A stretch of DNA of 9,695 nt from Chloroflexota bacterium (GTDB lineage Bacteria; Chloroflexota; Limnocylindria; QHBO01): positions 1 through 9,695 of the forward strand of contig JAPSGM010000051.1 of assembly GCA_031177555.1 (NCBI GenBank), read 5' to 3'. A program made the position numbers and the translations under genes. The notes under the pieces are model-generated. The model ran no database searches and was not told the origin of the DNA. It worked only from the letters and a program-made list of their open reading frames with translations. Shown piece after piece: positions 6,618 to 9,695 of the stretch. How positions within the stretch are numbered: position 1 is the first letter of the stretch; every line of letters begins with the position of its first letter.

Positions 6618-7751
6618 GTGCCCGACCGGGGCCCGACCGCGTTCCTGCTGTCGGTCGGCAGCGAGCTGCTGCTTGGCGAGACGGTTGACACCAACGCCGC
6701 CCACCTCGGTGGCGAGCTGAGGCAGCTCGGCGTGCGGCTGGCCGAGGTCCGGCAGCTGCCCGACGACCGCGACGTGATCGCCAAGGCCTTCGTGCACGCC
6801 GGCCTCCAGGCCGACGTGGTGCTCGCCACGGGCGGTCTCGGGCCGACCCACGACGACCTCACCCGCCAGGCGCTCGCCCACGCGATCGACGAGGAGCTGG
6901 CACTCGACCCGGAGCTGGAGCGGCAGCTGCGCGAGCGCTTCGCGCCGCTGGGCCGCATGCCCGAATCGAACCTGAGACAGGCGATGCGCGTGCCATCGGC
7001 GCAGATCCTGGACAACCCCATCGGATCGGCGCCGGGCTGGTGGGTGGAGCGCGGCGCGTCGGTGGTGGTCCTGATGCCCGGCGTCCCCTCCGAGATGCGC
7101 CTGATGTTTGAGCGCGAGGTCGCCCCGCGCCTCAGGGCGCGACTTCCGTTGCCGGCGCTGGCGATCCGCACGGTCAAGACGTTCGGGATGGGCGAGTCGG
7201 CGGTCGCCGAGGCGCTGGGGACGCTGCTCTCCGAGCCGCCCGACGGCGTGGAGACCGGCATCTACGCCCGCGACGACGGCGTCCACCTGCGCTTCTCGGC
7301 GCGCGCCGACCCGTCGTTGCTGGACGAGCCCGTGGCCACCACGCTGCAGGTGCTCGGCGAGCATGTCTGGGGCACCGATGACGACGACCTGGCGTCGGTG
7401 GCGCTGCGCGCCCTGGGCCGCGCCGGCGCGTCGACGGTCTCGTCGTGGGAGGCCGATACGGCCGGCGCCCTGCTGGCCATCCTGGCCGCCGCCCGGCCAG
7501 CCGAAGACGCCGCGCGCTACGCGGGCGGGCTGCTGGATGCCGGTTCCGCCGCGACCGCGCCCATGGCCGATGCCGTCCTCCAGCTGTCCCTGCTGCCGCA
7601 GGACGCGCACGGGCGCAGCCGGGCGCGAGTGGCGGTCAGCGGGGACCCGTCCCTCCCCGTGGAGGAGCTGCGCATCCACGGCAGCGGGCCACAACGCCTG
7701 CGGAGAGCGGCATTCGCGGCCCTGAACCGGGTCCGGACCGCCCTTCCCTGA
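6618..7751 (+). CDS. cinA: CinA-family protein with degenerate C-terminal amidase domain
   Basis: A 377-residue protein in two parts. Residues about 7-175 form the MoaB/MogA-like domain of CinA (COG1058), linked in some bacteria to ADP-ribose pyrophosphatase activity. Motifs there are intact: GSELLLGETVDTN (14-26), TGGLGPTHDDLT (71-82), MPGVPSEM (153-160), then TFGMGESAVAEAL (188-200). Residues about 250-377 correspond to the nicotinamide-nucleotide amidase (PncC) domain, but its signature AESCTGG reads WEADTAG (277-283), so the catalytic serine position is Ala279. The later Gly-rich GxxGPxGG motif is not recognisable, and the domain is shorter than usual (intact CinA is about 410-425 residues). 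The amidase is therefore probably inactive while the first domain looks functional. It starts at GTG 6618, 2 nt after the LLM stop, so they are likely co-transcribed. Confidence 0.85.
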   Translation: MPDRGPTAFLLSVGSELLLGETVDTNAAHLGGELRQLGVRLAEVRQLPDDRDVIAKAFVHAGLQADVVLATGGLGPTHDDLTRQALAHAIDEELALDPELERQLRERFAPLGRMPESNLRQAMRVPSAQILDNPIGSAPGWWVERGASVVVLMPGVPSEMRLMFEREVAPRLRARLPLPALAIRTVKTFGMGESAVAEALGTLLSEPPDGVETGIYARDDGVHLRFSARADPSLLDEPVATTLQVLGEHVWGTDDDDLASVALRALGRAGASTVSSWEADTAGALLAILAAARPAEDAARYAGGLLDAGSAATAPMADAVLQLSLLPQDAHGRSRARVAVSGDPSLPVEELRIHGSGPQRLRRAAFAALNRVRTALP

Positions 7752-7765
7752 CGCCTCAGTCATAC

Positions 7766-7945
7766 GGCGGCGGGATCTCTATCGAAGGGGAGATCCGGGG
7801 CCTTAGACAGCCGGTGATTGCTGGTCGTACCTCCCCTCTGCACCGTGAGCCGCGAGTGGGGCAACCGTGCGCTGGCTCAGCAAAAGATGGGGGGCGGACG
7901 TCGCGGCGCGAGGAATCGATCGCAGAGAGAGCGTTGGACGCCGCC
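7766..7945. ncRNA. Candidate structured RNA in a 246-bp gene-free spacer
   Basis: The stretch 7752-7997 lies between two convergent genes and holds no convincing reading frame. It contains nested pairings. GGCGGCG (7766-7772) pairs with CGCCGCC (7939-7945). Inside that, TCTCT (7776-7780) pairs with AGAGA (7924-7928) and ATCGA (7781-7785) with TCGAT (7916-7920). Within these lie two local hairpins, AGGGGAG/CTCCCCT (7786-7792 with 7831-7837) and TGAGCC/GGCTCA (7846-7851 with 7874-7879). A roughly 180-nt closed rod with branches is reminiscent of 6S-type RNAs, but I recognise no conserved motif of 6S, RNase P, SRP RNA or tmRNA. Strand is undecided because the pairings work on either. In GC-rich DNA some pairing is expected by chance, so this is a candidate only. 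Confidence 0.3.
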
Positions 7946-7963
7946 TTGGTCCACCGTGAGGTT

Positions 7964-7986
7964 GCCTCTGCGGGCGCCCATGAGGC
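7964..7986 (-). terminator. Hairpin downstream of the lipid kinase gene
   Basis: GCCTC (7964-7968) and GAGGC (7982-7986) form a 5-bp stem with a 13-nt loop that itself contains the palindrome GGGCGCCC (7972-7979). It lies 11 nt beyond the stop of the leftward lipid kinase gene (7998). No T-tract follows, so it would be a weak, U-less terminator at best. Confidence 0.3.
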
Positions 7987-7997
7987 GCGTCAGGGGA

Positions 7998-8870
7998 TCA
8001 CCAGCGACCGATGAGCCGCACGGCTGCTGGCCGGATGGCAAACCTCCACTGCGACCGGCTGCCGACGACGTCGCCGTCTGCCTGGACGGTGATGGCCTCC
8101 CCGGCGGTGCTCACCACGACCTCCCCGGCGCCGATGGCCTGTGCCGACGGGCTGCGCTTCGCCACCCAGCGGACGGCGTCCACCGCGAAGCGGGCCAGCG
8201 GCCCGCGGTACACGCGCAGGGTCAAGCGATGCCGATCCGGACGGGCGCCGGGATTGACGAGCAGCCCGCGCCCGTACCACGGGGTGGTGCTCACCACCAC
8301 CAGCTCCATCGGTCCGGAGTGGACCAGGTTGCCATCGGCCTCGACGGTCACGCTTTCGCGGCGGGCCAGGTCCGGGACCGATCGGGCGATGGCGCCAGCC
8401 CAGCCGATCAGCCGCCGCGCGCCGGCGGCGTGGTAGCGCCCGGCAACCACCGCGTCCCACCCCGCTCCGGCGAAGAGCGCCAGCCGGCCCGCCACCTCCA
8501 CCAGATCGATGGGCCGGGCGTCGCGACCGGCGATCAGCTCGGCGAGCGCTTCGGGTCGGGACGGCAGGTCGAGCAGGTGCGCCGTGGCATTGCCGAAGCC
8601 GGCCGGGATGTAGCCGAGGGTCACGCCCGGCTGTCCGGCGAGCAGGTTGTAGGCCACCGACAGCGACCCGTCGCCGCCGGCCACCACGACCGTCGCGTAG
8701 CCGCCGAGGCGCTCGGCCATCCAGGCGCGCAGCTCGTCGATGTCCCGGGTATCGGCAACGTGCAGGTCGGCCTCGAGCGCGGCCCGCGCCAGCGCCACGG
8801 CGCGGGCGACTCGCCGGTTTCCCGCGGACGCGGCGGCGCGGTTGAGGAGGATCGCGGCGGGCTCCGTCAC
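7998..8870 (-). CDS. Diacylglycerol kinase family lipid kinase (YegS/DgkB-like)
   Basis: A 290-residue cytosolic or membrane-associated lipid kinase of the DAGK catalytic family, which phosphorylates diacylglycerol or a related lipid with ATP. It starts with the strand AAILLNRAAASAG (5-17), has the nucleotide-binding motif GGDGS (65-69, usual GGDGT) and PAGFGNATAHLLDLP (89-103), where most relatives have GTGND. The second domain has YGRGLLVNPGARPDRHRLTL (199-218) and ends near ITVQADGDVVG (260-270), equivalent to the common DGE turn. The GTG start at 8870 is 23 nt after the hydantoinase stop, in the same direction. An AGGAGG (8890-8895) overlaps that stop region but is 19 nt from the start, farther than usual, and no nearer in-frame start codon exists. 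Substitutions in two ATP-site motifs make the exact substrate uncertain. Confidence 0.85.
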   Translation of the reverse strand: MTEPAAILLNRAAASAGNRRVARAVALARAALEADLHVADTRDIDELRAWMAERLGGYATVVVAGGDGSLSVAYNLLAGQPGVTLGYIPAGFGNATAHLLDLPSRPEALAELIAGRDARPIDLVEVAGRLALFAGAGWDAVVAGRYHAAGARRLIGWAGAIARSVPDLARRESVTVEADGNLVHSGPMELVVVSTTPWYGRGLLVNPGARPDRHRLTLRVYRGPLARFAVDAVRWVAKRSPSAQAIGAGEVVVSTAGEAITVQADGDVVGSRSQWRFAIRPAAVRLIGRW

Positions 8871-8893
8871 CCCGCCACCGTGCCGGACGCCTC

Positions 8894-9695
8894 CTACTTC
8901 AGGAATGCGCCGCTCCGGTGGCGCTTCACGAAGCGCCCCCCGCCCTTCTCGCCGAGCCACTCGTCGCCGTCGACGACGATCCGGCCGCGCGACAGCACCA
9001 CGTCCACCCCGCCGGTGACCTCCATGCCCTCATAGCAGGAGTAGTCGACGTCCATGTGGTGGGTCTCGGCGCTGATGGTGTGCGTCCGGCCCGGGTCGTA
9101 GATGACCAGATCGGCGTCCATGCCCACCGCCACCGCCCCCTTGCGGGCCAGCCCGAACATGCGGGCGGGCGCGGCGGAGAGCACCTCGACCCATCGGTTC
9201 GGGGTCAGGCGTCCTGCGGCCGGGCCGCCGTGGTGCAGCAGGTTGACGCGGTCCTCGACACCGGGCAGGCCGTTCGGCACCTTGCGGAAGTCGCCCCGAC
9301 CCAGCTCCTTCTGGCCGTGGAAGTCGAAGGGGCAGTGGTCGGTGCTCACCACCTGCAGGTCGTCCTTGAGCAGGCCGAGCCACAGGTCCGCCTGGTGATC
9401 GGCGGGGCGCAGCGGCGGCGAGCACACGAACTTGGCGCCCTCGAACCCGTTGCCCAGGTCGTCCAGGGACAGGAACAGGTACTGCGGGCACGTCTCGGCG
9501 AAGGCGGGCAGGCCCTCGTCCCGGGCGCGGCGCACCTCGTTGAGGGCATGCCGCGACGAGAGATGGACGATGTAGACCGGCGCCCCGGCCTCCTGCGCCA
9601 GCCGGATGACCCGGTTGGTGGCCTCGCCCTCCATGACCGGCGAGCGGCTGATGCCGTGATACAGCGGGTCGGTGTTGCCGGCCTCCACGTTCTGG
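8894..9695 (-). CDS. hydA: Dihydropyrimidinase/D-hydantoinase, C-terminal part (cut by window edge)
   Basis: The C-terminal 267 residues or so of a cyclic amidohydrolase that opens dihydropyrimidine or 5-substituted hydantoin rings. The start lies beyond the right edge. An in-frame GTG at 9688 is internal, since the frame remains open to the edge and family homology continues through it. Visible family segments include GNTDPLYHG, EGEATNRVIRLA, the metal-ligand histidine region VYIVHLSS, ETCPQYLFLS, EGAKFVCSPPLR, VVSTDHCPFDFHGQKELGR with the catalytic/metal aspartate, KVPNGLPGVEDRVNLLHHGG, RKGAVAVGMDADLVIYDP and HTISAETHHMDVDYS. These match bacterial D-hydantoinases closely. Missing from view are the N-terminal HxH and carboxylated-lysine metal ligands, about 170-190 residues. 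The lipid kinase gene follows after 23 nt. Whether the natural substrate is dihydrouracil, a hydantoin or another cyclic amide cannot be told here. Confidence 0.92.
   Translation of the reverse strand, partial: QNVEAGNTDPLYHGISRSPVMEGEATNRVIRLAQEAGAPVYIVHLSSRHALNEVRRARDEGLPAFAETCPQYLFLSLDDLGNGFEGAKFVCSPPLRPADHQADLWLGLLKDDLQVVSTDHCPFDFHGQKELGRGDFRKVPNGLPGVEDRVNLLHHGGPAAGRLTPNRWVEVLSAAPARMFGLARKGAVAVGMDADLVIYDPGRTHTISAETHHMDVDYSCYEGMEVTGGVDVVLSRGRIVVDGDEWLGEKGGGRFVKRHRSGAFLK

Noticed and set aside
7801..7880. Possible tRNA or SRP RNA in the spacer
   Set aside because: No T-loop GTTCGA-type motif, no acceptor stem of correct geometry and no conserved SRP helix-8 sequence could be found.
8871..8960. 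Upstream extension of the lipid kinase to 8960
   Set aside because: Those 30 residues are an alternate frame of the end of the hydantoinase gene. The kinase fold starts directly after GTG 8870.
4363..9695. A linked pyrimidine-degradation system joining the LLM proteins (as in RutA) with the dihydropyrimidinase
   Set aside because: The hydantoinase is in a separate transcription unit beyond a convergent gap and no other Rut-type genes are present. The LLM proteins look like F420-group members rather than RutA.

Overview
This is a very GC-rich window (roughly 70% by eye) with dense, mostly leaderless-looking bacterial genes. No tRNA, rRNA, CRISPR array, insertion sequence or phage gene is visible, so it looks like ordinary chromosome. 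The F420 cofactor genes, F420-type oxidoreductases, a Thr/Pro-rich linker in a membrane Ser/Thr kinase and a D-hydantoinase-type enzyme suggest a soil or aquatic Chloroflexota-like bacterium. An actinobacterium is the main alternative. The taxonomic guess is inference only.

Layout, left to right. (1) The left edge holds the first 71 residues of a probable homoserine dehydrogenase, read leftward. It is divergent from a small SnoaL/NTF2-fold protein (265-600, +). Both starts have a TAGACT hexamer 8-9 nt upstream. (2) A strong 11-bp hairpin (602-626) separates that gene from a convergent membrane-anchored Ser/Thr protein kinase (634-1974, -). (3) A leftward five-gene run occupies 5716 down to 2037: an F420-type PPOX-fold oxidoreductase, a luciferase-like (LLM) oxidoreductase, cofD, cofC and cofE. 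Neighbouring genes overlap by 4-8 nt, except for a 24-nt gap before cofD, which has its own candidate -10 box. (4) A divergent promoter region (5717-5763) starts a rightward pair: a second LLM oxidoreductase (5764-6615) and a CinA-family protein (6618-7751) whose C-terminal amidase domain has lost its signature residues. (5) A 246-bp gene-free stretch (7752-7997) contains several pairings that could form a structured RNA. (6) At the right, read leftward, a dihydropyrimidinase/hydantoinase (cut by the window edge) is followed by a diacylglycerol-kinase-family lipid kinase.

The centre of the window is one functional unit. CofC makes the activated phospho-acid donor, CofD joins it to the deazaflavin FO, and CofE adds glutamates to give coenzyme F420. 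The adjacent PPOX and LLM proteins belong to families in which F420 users are common, so synthesis and use of the cofactor appear to be co-transcribed. FO synthase (CofG/CofH or FbiC) and the nitroreductase-type dehydro-F420 reductase (fused to CofE in actinobacterial FbiB) are not in the window.

I see no clearly new defence or mobile system. The most unusual points are the degenerate CinA amidase domain, the structured spacer at 7752-7997, and the repeated TANNNT boxes placed directly upstream of start codons.
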